From assembly GCF_028687635.1 (NCBI RefSeq), contig NZ_JAQTZS010000012.1:1-64000 (forward strand): DNA of 64,000 nt. Reading direction: 5' to 3'. Position 1 is the stretch's first letter. Each line of letters opens with the position of its first letter. The notes below the pieces were generated by a model, which saw nothing but the letters and a program-made list of their open reading frames with translations, was not told where the DNA came from and did not search any database. This DNA is from Malikia sp. (lineage in GTDB: Bacteria > Pseudomonadota > Gammaproteobacteria > Burkholderiales > Burkholderiaceae_C). A program made the translations under genes and the position numbers. Positions 25,800 to 33,030 of this stretch are shown here, piece by piece.

Positions 25800-26951
25800 A
25801 TGACTGAAGCATCCAAGGCCCTCGAACAGGCCAGCATCGAACAGCACTTTCACTACCTGCACCAGCACCCCGGAGTGGCCTTCGAGGAAACCCAGGCGGC
25901 CAGCTACATCGCCGGCCTGCTGCGCGAATGGGGCTATGAGGTGACCGAAGGCGTCGGCAAGACGGGTGTGGTCGGCCGGCTCAAGGTCGGCGACGGCAAG
26001 GCAAGCATCGGCCTGCGCGCCGACACGGATGCCTTGCCGGTGCCGGAGGCCGCCGACCTGCCGTACAAGAGCCAGATCGCTGGCAAGTCACACACCTGCG
26101 GCCACGATGCCCACACCTCGATGCTGCTGGGCGCTGCGGAATACCTGGCCAAGACGCGCCACTTCAACGGCACGCTCAACCTGATCTTCCAGCCCGCCGA
26201 AGAGACCATGGCCGGCGCGCCCGCGATGATCGCCGACGGCCTGTTCGAGCGCTTCCCCGTCGACGTGATGTTCGGCATGCACAACATGCCCGGCCTGCCG
26301 GCGAACAAGCTGCACTTCACCGGCGGGCCGATCATGGCCGCGGTGGACAACTGGGAGATCGTGCTGACCGGCGTCGGCAGCCACGGCTCGATGCCGGAAA
26401 AGAGCATCGACCCGCTGGTGGCAGGCGCGGCACTGGTGATGTCGCTGCAGACCATCGTCTCGCGCAACGTCGCGCCGATGGATGCGGCGGTGGTCAGCGT
26501 CGGCGCCTTCCTGGCCGGTGACGCGGGCAACGTGATTCCGCAGAGCGCCACGCTGCGCTTGAGCACGCGCACCCGCAAGCCGGAAACCCGCGAGATGGTG
26601 CTGGGCAAGATCAAGGCCATCACCAAGGCCACGGCCGAGGCCTACAACGTCAGCTACGAGATCAAGGAAGGCCAGCCGGGCGCGATCCTGATCAATGACG
26701 AGGCCAACACCCAGACCTGCATCGACATCGCACGCCAGCAGTTCGGCGCCGAACAGGTGGTCACGCCCGGGCCGACCTTCATGGGCAGCGAGGACTTCGC
26801 CTTCTACGCGCAGAAGGTGCCGGCCGTGTATTGCTTCATCGGCAACGGCAACACGCCGATGGTGCATCACCCGATGTATGCATTCGATCCGAGCAACCTG
26901 CCGGTCGGCGCGGCCTACTGGGTTGCCGTGGCGCAGAACTACCTGAAGTGA
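25800..26951 (+). CDS. M20 family amidohydrolase (hippurate hydrolase-like)
   Basis: A 383-residue cytoplasmic metallopeptidase-type amidohydrolase that cleaves N-acylated amino acids or similar amides. Metal-ligand motifs of the M20D group are clear: GLRADTDALPV, TCGHDAHTSMLL, QPAEETMAGAPAMIADGLF, FGMHNMPGLP and near the end MGSEDFAFY. The dimerisation insert (GSHGSMPEKSIDPLVAGAALV) is intact. Substrate is not determined; hippurate or indole-acetyl amino acids are known for relatives. Shine-Dalgarno AAGGAG precedes the start. It follows the MFS gene and ends before a strong terminator at 27021. Confidence 0.88.
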   Translation: MTEASKALEQASIEQHFHYLHQHPGVAFEETQAASYIAGLLREWGYEVTEGVGKTGVVGRLKVGDGKASIGLRADTDALPVPEAADLPYKSQIAGKSHTCGHDAHTSMLLGAAEYLAKTRHFNGTLNLIFQPAEETMAGAPAMIADGLFERFPVDVMFGMHNMPGLPANKLHFTGGPIMAAVDNWEIVLTGVGSHGSMPEKSIDPLVAGAALVMSLQTIVSRNVAPMDAAVVSVGAFLAGDAGNVIPQSATLRLSTRTRKPETREMVLGKIKAITKATAEAYNVSYEIKEGQPGAILINDEANTQTCIDIARQQFGAEQVVTPGPTFMGSEDFAFYAQKVPAVYCFIGNGNTPMVHHPMYAFDPSNLPVGAAYWVAVAQNYLK

Positions 26952-26996
26952 TCACCGCTGAGGGGGGCTGTCCAGCGTGGACGGTACCCCTTGAAG

Positions 26997-27026
26997 GGTA
27001 AGCCCCTTGATTCACCAATGAAAAAG
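26997..27026 (+). repeat. Attachment-like repeat, copy 1 (left end of mobile region)
   Basis: A 30-bp sequence starting GGTAAGCCCC and ending CACCAATGAAAAAG is repeated exactly at 28992-29021. The last 14 bp (27013-27026) also occur at 45679-45692, just beyond the tmRNA 3' end. The sequence to its right continues to resemble the tmRNA terminator region, so this is probably an ancient attachment site. Confidence 0.75.
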
Positions 27027-27055
27027 CCCCCAAGGTGATCCCTGGGGGGCTTTTT
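27021..27055 (+). terminator. Bidirectional terminator after the amidohydrolase gene
   Basis: AAAAAGCCCCC (27021-27031) pairs with GGGGGGCTTTTT (27044-27055) around a 12-base loop, with A and T runs on either side so it can act on both strands. It overlaps the attachment-like core and resembles the tmRNA terminator at 45690. Confidence 0.8.
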
Positions 27056-27157
27056 CAATCAAGGTGGTGGCGGACGGTTGACCGCGTGCCGGTTGGCGTC
27101 CCGAGCTTATGAGCACTGGTGCGGACTGCTGCGGGCTTGCGGGTACTGCACATCGTT

Positions 27158-27478
27158 TCACTTGGTCCGCCACTTGGCCAGAAGCCGGGCCTGCAGGGCT
27201 TTGCGCTCCGGCTGCAACTGGCTGCGGCGGGCGGCGATGCGTTCCGCCACCTCGCGCTGACGGCGCGGATCGAACCAATGCTTCCCGTCCTTGGCCATAT
27301 TCCAGATGCTCGACACCGCTTGCCGATGCACCGGCAACGGATCGCCGTATGGGCCGAGGGTCGCCAGTTGATCGCGCACCCGCGATCGCCAGCGCTTGTG
27401 CCACAGCCGTTTGTCATCGGCTTCTGATCGCGCGGTGGTGTGGCCGAAAATCGGTGTCTTGCGGCGGCTGCGACTCAC
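27158..27478 (-). CDS. Hypothetical basic protein
   Basis: A 106-residue, strongly basic protein of unknown function, opening SRSRRKTPIFGHTTARSEAD and continuing with many Arg, Lys and Trp residues (RLWHKRWRSRVRDQLATLG, WFDPRRQREVAERIAARRSQ). The start codon is GTG at 27478, overlapping the TGA of the upstream gene (GTGA), so the two are translationally coupled. Similar small basic proteins recur in proteobacterial genomic islands as I recall them, but no function is known. It lies inside the 2-kb remnant element. Confidence 0.65.
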   Translation of the reverse strand: MSRSRRKTPIFGHTTARSEADDKRLWHKRWRSRVRDQLATLGPYGDPLPVHRQAVSSIWNMAKDGKHWFDPRRQREVAERIAARRSQLQPERKALQARLLAKWRTK

Positions 27479-27816
27479 TTGCTGCTCCGGCGGACCGCCG
27501 TGAAGTCCGAATCGTCACCCTGGTGGAGGTAGATGCGGCCCTCGGCCTGATCGCCCTTGACCTGCATCCAGCCGCGACCGCTGGCAGGGTCATTTTCATC
27601 GCAGCCCTCCCAGGAAAACTCCACGCGTGCGACGCCAGCGGTCACGCTGACCCGGGCAGCGAGACCGCCCTGCACCAGCCCGAACTGGAATTCACCCATC
27701 AGGTCTTCGCGAATCGTGATGTACGCCGGCACTTCCATGTCGAAGTAGTCAGCGTCCCACATTTCCATGCTGGTGATGCGCCAGTCACCCACCACCACTT
27801 TTTCTGTCTTCTTCAT
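27475..27816 (-). CDS. Hypothetical acidic protein
   Basis: A 113-residue acidic, probably beta-rich protein (KKTEKVVVGDWRITSMEMWD at the start; VEFSWEGCDENDPASGRGW in the middle). No known domain was recognised. A Shine-Dalgarno GGGGGA sits just upstream of ATG 27816; the frame is open further upstream to 27870, but that start has no ribosome site. Its stop overlaps the start of the basic protein gene at 27478, and the acid/base pairing hints that the two products could interact. That is only a suggestion. Confidence 0.65.
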   Translation of the reverse strand: MKKTEKVVVGDWRITSMEMWDADYFDMEVPAYITIREDLMGEFQFGLVQGGLAARVSVTAGVARVEFSWEGCDENDPASGRGWMQVKGDQAEGRIYLHQGDDSDFTAVRRSSK

Positions 27817-27985
27817 TCTTCCCCCGACAGGCCGGCTTGCGACCAGAAATGGCAAAATCTTCACCCGCACCCCAGCCGAGGTTCTGCCCCAGGCAGCGCA
27901 CGCGGTCCAGGCAGGCGATGCAGGAGGGCTGCTGTGCGGCGGGCAAGGGCAGCACGTACTTTAAGGAAAACCGGAGATTTCAGGC

Positions 27986-28911
27986 GGGCTTTGTTGCGTA
28001 ATTCAAGCGAAGGACGTACGACCCCTGACCCCAGACGGATTTATGCCACGCGCACCGTCTCGGGCGTGCCGAGCTGCGTGAATCGGTTCAGGATCGCGGC
28101 GCGCACCTGCAGTTCGGCAACCTGCCGATCAAAGTCCCGTGCCATGACCCGTTCACCCATCAACTTCACGCACCGCATCTTGGTCTCGACCAGGCTGCGC
28201 CGGTGATACCCGCTCCAGCGCTCCTCGTGGCAGGCCTTGGTGTCGTAGGCACCGTCACCGCTGACCGACAGCAGCGCTTCGTCTGGATCGATCTGCCCGA
28301 GCAGACTGGACAGCACCGGTGCATCGCCCACCGAGTTGGGCGTGACCTCGATAGCCCGGATCTCCAGCATCTGCGCATCAAGCCCCAGGTGCAGCTTGCG
28401 CCACTGGCGCCGGTACTCCGCACCATGCTTCTTCCTCTTCCACTCGCCTTCACCCATCATCTTCAGGCCCGTGCTGTCGACCAGCAGGTGTAGCCCTTGT
28501 GCAGCTGGCCGATAGGGAATGCGGACCTTGAGCGTCTTTCGGCGCCTGCAGACCGTGCTGTAGTCAGGCTCCTGCCATGACAGGCCAGCGAGCTTGAGCA
28601 GGCTTTCGACCATCCCCATTGCCTGCCTCAAGGCCAGACCGAACAGGCCCTTGATCGTCAGACAAAACTGGATCGCCGCGTCCGAGAACAATGACGGGCG
28701 GCCGCGTTCGCCGTTGGCCAGGCCTGACCACTGCAGGTCTCGATCCAGCCAGATCATGAGCGCACCGCGCGCCTTCAGGGCCTGGTTGTAGCGCCTCCAG
28801 TTGGTCGTCTTGTACTTGGCGGGCTCTGGCCTGACGCGGTCACTCATCGCAGAAGCTTACCGCAGCACGCCAGCGACTTCGTTTGACAATTTGATTTCTG
28901 CAACAAAGCCC
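27986..28911 (-). mobile_element. IS5-family insertion sequence with internal deletion
   Basis: Ends read GGGCTTTGTTGCGTAATTC (from 27986) and, on the minus strand, GGGCTTTGTTGCAGAAATC (from 28911), an imperfect inverted repeat. At about 926 bp it is shorter than usual for elements encoding this transposase type (a little over 1 kb), which agrees with a deletion inside the transposase gene. No clear target duplication is seen, consistent with deletion of flanking DNA next to the IS. Confidence 0.75.
28041..28847 (-). pseudogene. IS5-family transposase with in-frame internal deletion
   Basis: A 268-residue reading frame encoding most of an IS5-group DDE transposase: NWRRYNQALKARGALMIWLD, GRPSLFSDAAIQFCLTIKGL, LLVDSTGLKMMGEGEW (first Asp) and VSGDGAYDTKACHE (second Asp). 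The next residues are RWSGYHRRSLVETKMRC. In complete relatives about 40 residues separate DTKACHE from a WSGYHRRSLVE motif holding the final Glu, so roughly 120 bp are missing without frameshift. The product is probably inactive though it keeps the catalytic residues. The deletion is inferred from recalled family architecture, not from an alignment. Confidence 0.7.
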
Positions 28912-28991
28912 GGGGAACAGGCGATTTGTTCCCCGATATGTTCCCCGGTGACGGGCTGGCTGTCAGTGTAGCTCCCTGGGTCTCCTTGTGA

Positions 28992-29021
28992 GGTAAGCCC
29001 CTTGATTCACCAATGAAAAAG
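28992..29021 (+). repeat. Attachment-like repeat, copy 2 (left end of main element)
   Basis: Exact 30-bp match to 26997-27026. Its 14-bp core (29008-29021) is shared with 45679-45692. Sequence to the right differs from copy 1, marking the left boundary of the 16.7-kb main element. Confidence 0.75.
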
Positions 29022-29092
29022 GGCTGGGGTCTACTGAACCATGCGTGCAACGTGTTGATTCTCAAAGGATACAAGGCTTAGGTTTTGCGACC

Positions 29093-29134
29093 TGTACCCC
29101 CATTTGTACCCCCGCTTTGCCTTTGATACCCCCA
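29093..29134. promoter_or_regulatory. Putative integrase arm-type sites, left end
   Basis: Three copies of TACCCCC (29095, 29107 and 29127), the first two as TGTACCCCC 12 bp apart. The same doublet with the same 12-bp spacing occurs at the right end (45600 and 45612). They lie 72-120 bp inside the left core, as expected of arm sites for a tyrosine integrase. Confidence 0.55.
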
Positions 29135-29373
29135 CTTTCCGCCCATTTGGCCCGGTCCCGGCTCGGCTTGTGGGCGGCTTGCCGGTGTGGTGCGGATGCT
29201 ACAGCCCATGCCGCTGATCTTGCCGGTGCTCGACCAGGAACAGCGCCAGCGGCCCGAAGGGTCTGCGGATTGTGCCGACCCCTTGCCGATGTGAACGAGG
29301 TTGTGAACTGCTCACGCCACTTCACAAACGCTTCACAAGTTCACAAGTTGGCTGACTCGACCAGGAACGACAA

Positions 29374-29392
29374 ACCCGGCGCATGGCCGGGT
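29374..29392 (-). terminator. Possible terminator after the ssb-ended operon
   Basis: ACCCGGC (29374-29380) pairs with GCCGGGT (29386-29392), followed on the minus strand by TTG, so the U-run is weak. It lies 56 bp after the ssb stop and resembles the hairpin after the integrase gene. Confidence 0.45.
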
Positions 29393-29447
29393 CTGGTGGT
29401 GGGGGGGGGTAGCAAAGCGCGACCCCCTTGATGATGCTGGCGCCGGA

Positions 29448-29873
29448 TCAGAAGTCCAGCGGCCTGCCGTCGTCTAGCTCGCCAGGATCAGCGGCATAGT
29501 CGCCGCGCCGGTACTGTTGGCGCTGCTGGCGCTGCTGCTGGCCTGCCTGCTCGGGTTGCGTTGCCCGGCGCTTCTTCGTGATGGAGTAGACCGACAGCAC
29601 ATTGGATGCCACCAGATCCAGGCTGGGGCGTGCGGTACCGTCCTTGGCCGTCCATGTGCCCACCTTGAGCGTGCCGGCCAGCGCGACCGCTTCGCCGTCT
29701 CCCAGCGCCAGCAGTGCGGCCTGGGCTCCATCGTCGAAGGCGATGACGTTGCAGAAGGTCGCGTCCTCCCCGGTCGGCACCCGGACCTTGGCGGTCGTGA
29801 AGGTGTTGCCGTTCTTGCTGGTGCGTCGGGTCGGTGCCCCGCTTACCTTGCCGCTTACCAATGCGTCGATCAT
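29448..29873 (-). CDS. ssb: Single-stranded DNA-binding protein of the element
   Basis: A 141-residue OB-fold protein. The N-terminal 100 residues resemble phage and plasmid SSBs (IDALVSGKVSGAPTRRTSKN, FTTAKVRVPTGEDATFCNVIAF, ALGDGEAVALAGTLKVGTW). A Gln/Arg-rich linker leads to the acidic tip ELDDGRPLDF, which parallels the C-terminal DDDIPF tail through which SSBs contact replication partners. It would protect single-stranded DNA during replication of the element. The start overlaps the upstream stop by ATGA (29870-29873), and the gene is last in the replication operon before a hairpin. Confidence 0.8.
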   Translation of the reverse strand: MIDALVSGKVSGAPTRRTSKNGNTFTTAKVRVPTGEDATFCNVIAFDDGAQAALLALGDGEAVALAGTLKVGTWTAKDGTARPSLDLVASNVLSVYSITKKRRATQPEQAGQQQRQQRQQYRRGDYAADPGELDDGRPLDF

Positions 29874-30304
29874 CGCGCGTTCCTTCCTTTGGTGTTGGTG
29901 GTCTGGTCCGCCTCACATGCGGCCTCATAGGTGGCCCATAGCTCGGCGCCAGTGGTGCAGCGGTCGCCGCGTCCGTGCCCTGCCGCGCAGCAGCTCGGGC
30001 AGGTGAAGTGATGCGTCAGATAGGCCCCATCCGCCTGTCGCCAGTCGGGGGCTGGCGCTGGTGCTGGTGCCTGGGCATCGTTCGCGGCCTGATCCGGCCT
30101 CGATTCCTTGCACCTATCCTCTACCCCTACAGAAAACGCGGTCACAGAGGTTACAAGGTCACAAACGGCCTTTCTCCCTCTGAGCGAGTCGTTTTTCTGG
30201 GTGACTTTCTCGTCTGGTGACTCAGGGCACAAAGTCACAAACCCAGCGCCGGGCACGGTTACAGCCCCGCTTGCAAGCCAGTCGGCCAGTGCTGCCGCGC
30301 TCAT
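29870..30304 (-). CDS. Hypothetical protein with small Cys-rich segment
   Basis: A 144-residue protein of unknown function. The first half has an N-terminal helix SAAALADWLASGAVTVPGAG, and the second a cysteine/histidine-rich stretch HHFTCPSCCAAGHGRGDRC that could bind zinc. It overlaps the primase stop (ATGA at 30301) and the ssb start (ATGA at 29870), so it is translated within the replication operon. Its coding DNA contains several GTCACA/GTTACA motifs (30139-30235) also seen near 44060-44165. A longer frame exists upstream but overlaps the primase gene; the ATG at 30304 is favoured by the coupling. Confidence 0.6.
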   Translation of the reverse strand: MSAAALADWLASGAVTVPGAGFVTLCPESPDEKVTQKNDSLRGRKAVCDLVTSVTAFSVGVEDRCKESRPDQAANDAQAPAPAPAPDWRQADGAYLTHHFTCPSCCAAGHGRGDRCTTGAELWATYEAACEADQTTNTKGRNAR

Positions 30305-33030
30305 TGGTCGCCCTCCGTGTCGGTTGGCTTGACGGTGTAGAACTTCTTTGTCGTGCCCCCGATGGCCCTTATCCGCTCGGTCTTGTTGCGGGTCTTTAGC
30401 ATCCCGGCCTGCTCCAGGTGGTCCAGCGCGCGCTTGAAGTCGTGACCCTTCAGCGCATCCTTGAGTCCCTGCCCGGTGAACAGATAGGCCCGCTCGCCGT
30501 CGCGGTCCCTCCAGTAGCCCGCCCGTTCTCGCACGGGTGGCGAGTGCTGCGGGTCGGCCTCGGCATCGCTGAAACGGCTGTCCCCGTGGCGGTCTATGAA
30601 CTCCGTGACCTGATCCACCACTTGCGGCCCCTCGGCATCCGTGGTCTTGCCGTCGCGCATCCCCAGCCACAGTTGCAGGCCCACAGCCGCCGCGTGGATC
30701 GCTTCACCCCGCTGCCAGCCGGTCACGCCGTAGCTGGTCGCCAGCTCGCCCGCCAGCGCCAGCACGGCAAAGCGCGCCGCCACGCGTTGATACTGTCCCT
30801 CGCCAGCGTCGGCGTTGAACTCGGGCCGCGCCTTGATGGCTGTCAGCAGCTCGCGCACCGCATCGTGGTCATCACGGGTCAGCCGTTCCAGGAAGGCCCG
30901 GCCCGCGTGCCCGTAGTGGGTTTCCGACTCGCGCTTGATCGCATCCGACAGCGCCGCGCCGCTCGCGTACTGGTGCAGGGTGTCCCATACTCCGTGTGCC
31001 CGGTCCGTGACGGGCAAGTCAACGATGCGCACCGCCTGCCCGGCCTTGGTCTTGAAACCGCCTTCCTCCATCGTGGCGACAATGGACCGCTCCCCGTTGG
31101 ACAGGATGGACACGCGCCAGCGCGCAGCAGCTCGCGCGCCGCCCGTGCGGGATGCTCGGCTCTTGCCTTGACCGTTGCCCAGCATATAAACCGTCTCGCC
31201 CACTTCGCGCGGGTCGCACTGGCTGATTTCATCCAGGGCCAGCAGTGAGTCATTGAACAGCGCCGCGACCGATTCCAGCCCGTTGGACGTAGCCCGCCAG
31301 TTGCGCCGGTAGCTCGGTCCACCCCAAACCGAACAGGCCGCAAACAGCATGGATGACTTGCCCTTGCTGCTCGCGCCGATGGTGTTGATCCCGCCGCTGT
31401 CGGCTCCGACCAGGGCCAGCACGGGACCGGCAAACGCGCAGGACAGCGCCAGCGCCAGCATGGGGTTACCGACTGCCAGTGCCGCCGTGCCGGCCTGCCA
31501 GCCCGCCAGGGTGCCGCGCGTGGTGTATTCGTCGCCGCCTGCGTGGTCGCTCTGGTAGGTCACGCCGTCCGCCTGGGGGCCGATGACAGCATCCGGCAGA
31601 ACAAAGGCTTGCCGCTCAGGCCCGGCCCATCCGGTCTGTGTCGCGCACTGGATCACGCGGTCGGGTGCCCGGTGCAACAGGTAGGCGGTCAACTGCTCGC
31701 GCCCACGGTGGGCAATGTCGAAGCCCATCCCCAGCAGCTCGCGCCGCATCTCCATCCCATCGCCGGCCAGCAGCGCCATCGGTATGGCCCATGTCCGCCA
31801 CTTGCCGGTGGTGGTCCTGAAGCGCAGCATCCGGCCATAGTTGCCGTCGTGGGTGTCGGTCGTGACCGCCTCGATATGCAGCGGCCCGCATACCCGCTGC
31901 TGGGTCATCGCTGGCGGTGCGTCTCCCTTGCCGGTCTTGATGCCGAAGTGCCAAACGCCGGGCGCGTAGCGGGTGCCGTCGTCGTCGTGCCAGTCATCGA
32001 ACACCAGATAGGCCGGGCGTTCGTCCTCGCCTGGGATGCGGATTGCTGGCGCTGGTGCTGGCGCGTCATCGGCCAGCGCCGCCGTGAAGTACTCGCGCAC
32101 CGCCTCAAGCCCGGCCTCGTCCCCGTGCAACTGGTGCAGGTCGTTGAAGTCGGTCGCGTCATCGGGCCGGCAGTCCTCGGGGAACCTGGGCACGGCCCGC
32201 AGCCCGCCCACGGCCCGCGCCGCCGCCGTCGCCTTGTCCATGCCGATGTTGCCATCGGTGCGTTTCCAGTCGTCGTCCGCCGCCAGGATCAGCCGGGCCT
32301 GGGGGTACTTGGCCCGCAGCGCCAGCGAGACGGGGTGCAGGTTGCCCGCGTCAAAGGCGACAGCGACCGGGTGCCCGGTGGCCTCATGGATGCTGGCGCC
32401 AGTGGCGAAGCCCTCGCAGATCACCAGCGGCCCGGCTTCCTGGGGCTGGCCTATCAGGTGGAAACAGCCCTTGCGCCTGCCGCCGAACAGCCCCTTTTTC
32501 GGCGTCCCGGCTTCGGGCCTGATCCGCTCGACGTTCCAAAGTACGCCGTCAGCGTCACGCATGGGGACAAGCAACAGCTCGCCCTCGATCCGCGCGCCGT
32601 GGGCTTGGATGCCCTTGCGGATCAGGTAGCCGTGAGCGGTGGCCGGCGCTGCTGCCTCCCAGCGCCGCGCGGCCTCGGCTTGTGCCTCTTGCTGGCGCTG
32701 GATTCGGTCGGCTTCGCGCTGCTGCCTCATGGCCTCGACCCGCTGCCGGTGCGCGTCCCGCTCGGCCTGGGTCATCTCGTTGGCGGCCTTGGCGCACCAG
32801 GTCGAAGACAGGCCAGCCCGCCAGCAGCCGAAAGACCCAGCGGGCACGCCGTCCAGGTGCAGGACATACCAGCCCGATTCATCGCCAAGCTTGCCGCTGC
32901 TGCTGAACCGATGGATTGCGCCGTCCGCCTCGATCACGTCAGGCGGGGTCAGGCCAGCGGCCCGGATCGCATCGGAAAACGCCGCCAGGGTTGCGGCCTC
33001 GCTGACTGCTGGGTGGTGCGGGGCGTTCAT
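30301..33030 (-). CDS. TOPRIM primase / DUF927 helicase fusion protein
   Basis: A 909-residue replication protein of the phage P4 alpha type. The N-terminal part has a zinc-free primase-associated region, then a TOPRIM domain (about 200-290) with its conserved glutamate in GPLVICEGFATGAS and acidic ARLILAADDD. The middle (about 340-800) is a DUF927-type helicase-like ATPase with Walker A GASSKGKSS (about 550) and Walker B region SLLALDEIS. The C-terminal 60 residues look like a winged helix (LKDALKGHDFKRALDHLEQAG). It would prime and unwind DNA at the element origin. The start overlaps the 33027-34565 stop by ATGA and the stop overlaps the next start. Confidence 0.87.
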   Translation of the reverse strand: MNAPHHPAVSEAATLAAFSDAIRAAGLTPPDVIEADGAIHRFSSSGKLGDESGWYVLHLDGVPAGSFGCWRAGLSSTWCAKAANEMTQAERDAHRQRVEAMRQQREADRIQRQQEAQAEAARRWEAAAPATAHGYLIRKGIQAHGARIEGELLLVPMRDADGVLWNVERIRPEAGTPKKGLFGGRRKGCFHLIGQPQEAGPLVICEGFATGASIHEATGHPVAVAFDAGNLHPVSLALRAKYPQARLILAADDDWKRTDGNIGMDKATAAARAVGGLRAVPRFPEDCRPDDATDFNDLHQLHGDEAGLEAVREYFTAALADDAPAPAPAIRIPGEDERPAYLVFDDWHDDDGTRYAPGVWHFGIKTGKGDAPPAMTQQRVCGPLHIEAVTTDTHDGNYGRMLRFRTTTGKWRTWAIPMALLAGDGMEMRRELLGMGFDIAHRGREQLTAYLLHRAPDRVIQCATQTGWAGPERQAFVLPDAVIGPQADGVTYQSDHAGGDEYTTRGTLAGWQAGTAALAVGNPMLALALSCAFAGPVLALVGADSGGINTIGASSKGKSSMLFAACSVWGGPSYRRNWRATSNGLESVAALFNDSLLALDEISQCDPREVGETVYMLGNGQGKSRASRTGGARAAARWRVSILSNGERSIVATMEEGGFKTKAGQAVRIVDLPVTDRAHGVWDTLHQYASGAALSDAIKRESETHYGHAGRAFLERLTRDDHDAVRELLTAIKARPEFNADAGEGQYQRVAARFAVLALAGELATSYGVTGWQRGEAIHAAAVGLQLWLGMRDGKTTDAEGPQVVDQVTEFIDRHGDSRFSDAEADPQHSPPVRERAGYWRDRDGERAYLFTGQGLKDALKGHDFKRALDHLEQAGMLKTRNKTERIRAIGGTTKKFYTVKPTDTEGDQ

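Larger units (their letters stand above)
27013..29021. mobile_element. Remnant integrative element, about 2 kb
   Basis: The stretch between att-like copies 1 and 2 carries two small coupled genes of unknown function, a deleted IS5-family element and a cluster of GGGGAACA/TGTTCCCC repeats near its right end. No integrase remains. Position beside a second element at the same site suggests an older integrant that decayed. The boundaries are inferred from the direct repeats. Confidence 0.55.
28912..29447. other. Junction region between the two elements: att site, arm-like and iteron-like repeats
   Basis: No convincing gene is present in these 536 bp. From left to right there are GGGGAACA (28912-28919) with TGTTCCCC twice (28927-28934, 28939-28946), the second attachment-like copy (28992-29021), TACCCCC repeats (29095, 29107, 29127), a TTCACAA cluster (29291-29347) and a terminator hairpin (29374-29392). 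The functions are inferred from position at the end of the main element. Confidence 0.6.

Noticed and set aside
29062-29325. 87-residue minus-strand frame in the junction region
   Set aside because: It covers attachment-proximal arm repeats, is Arg/Ala/Pro-rich and has no ribosome site or domain.
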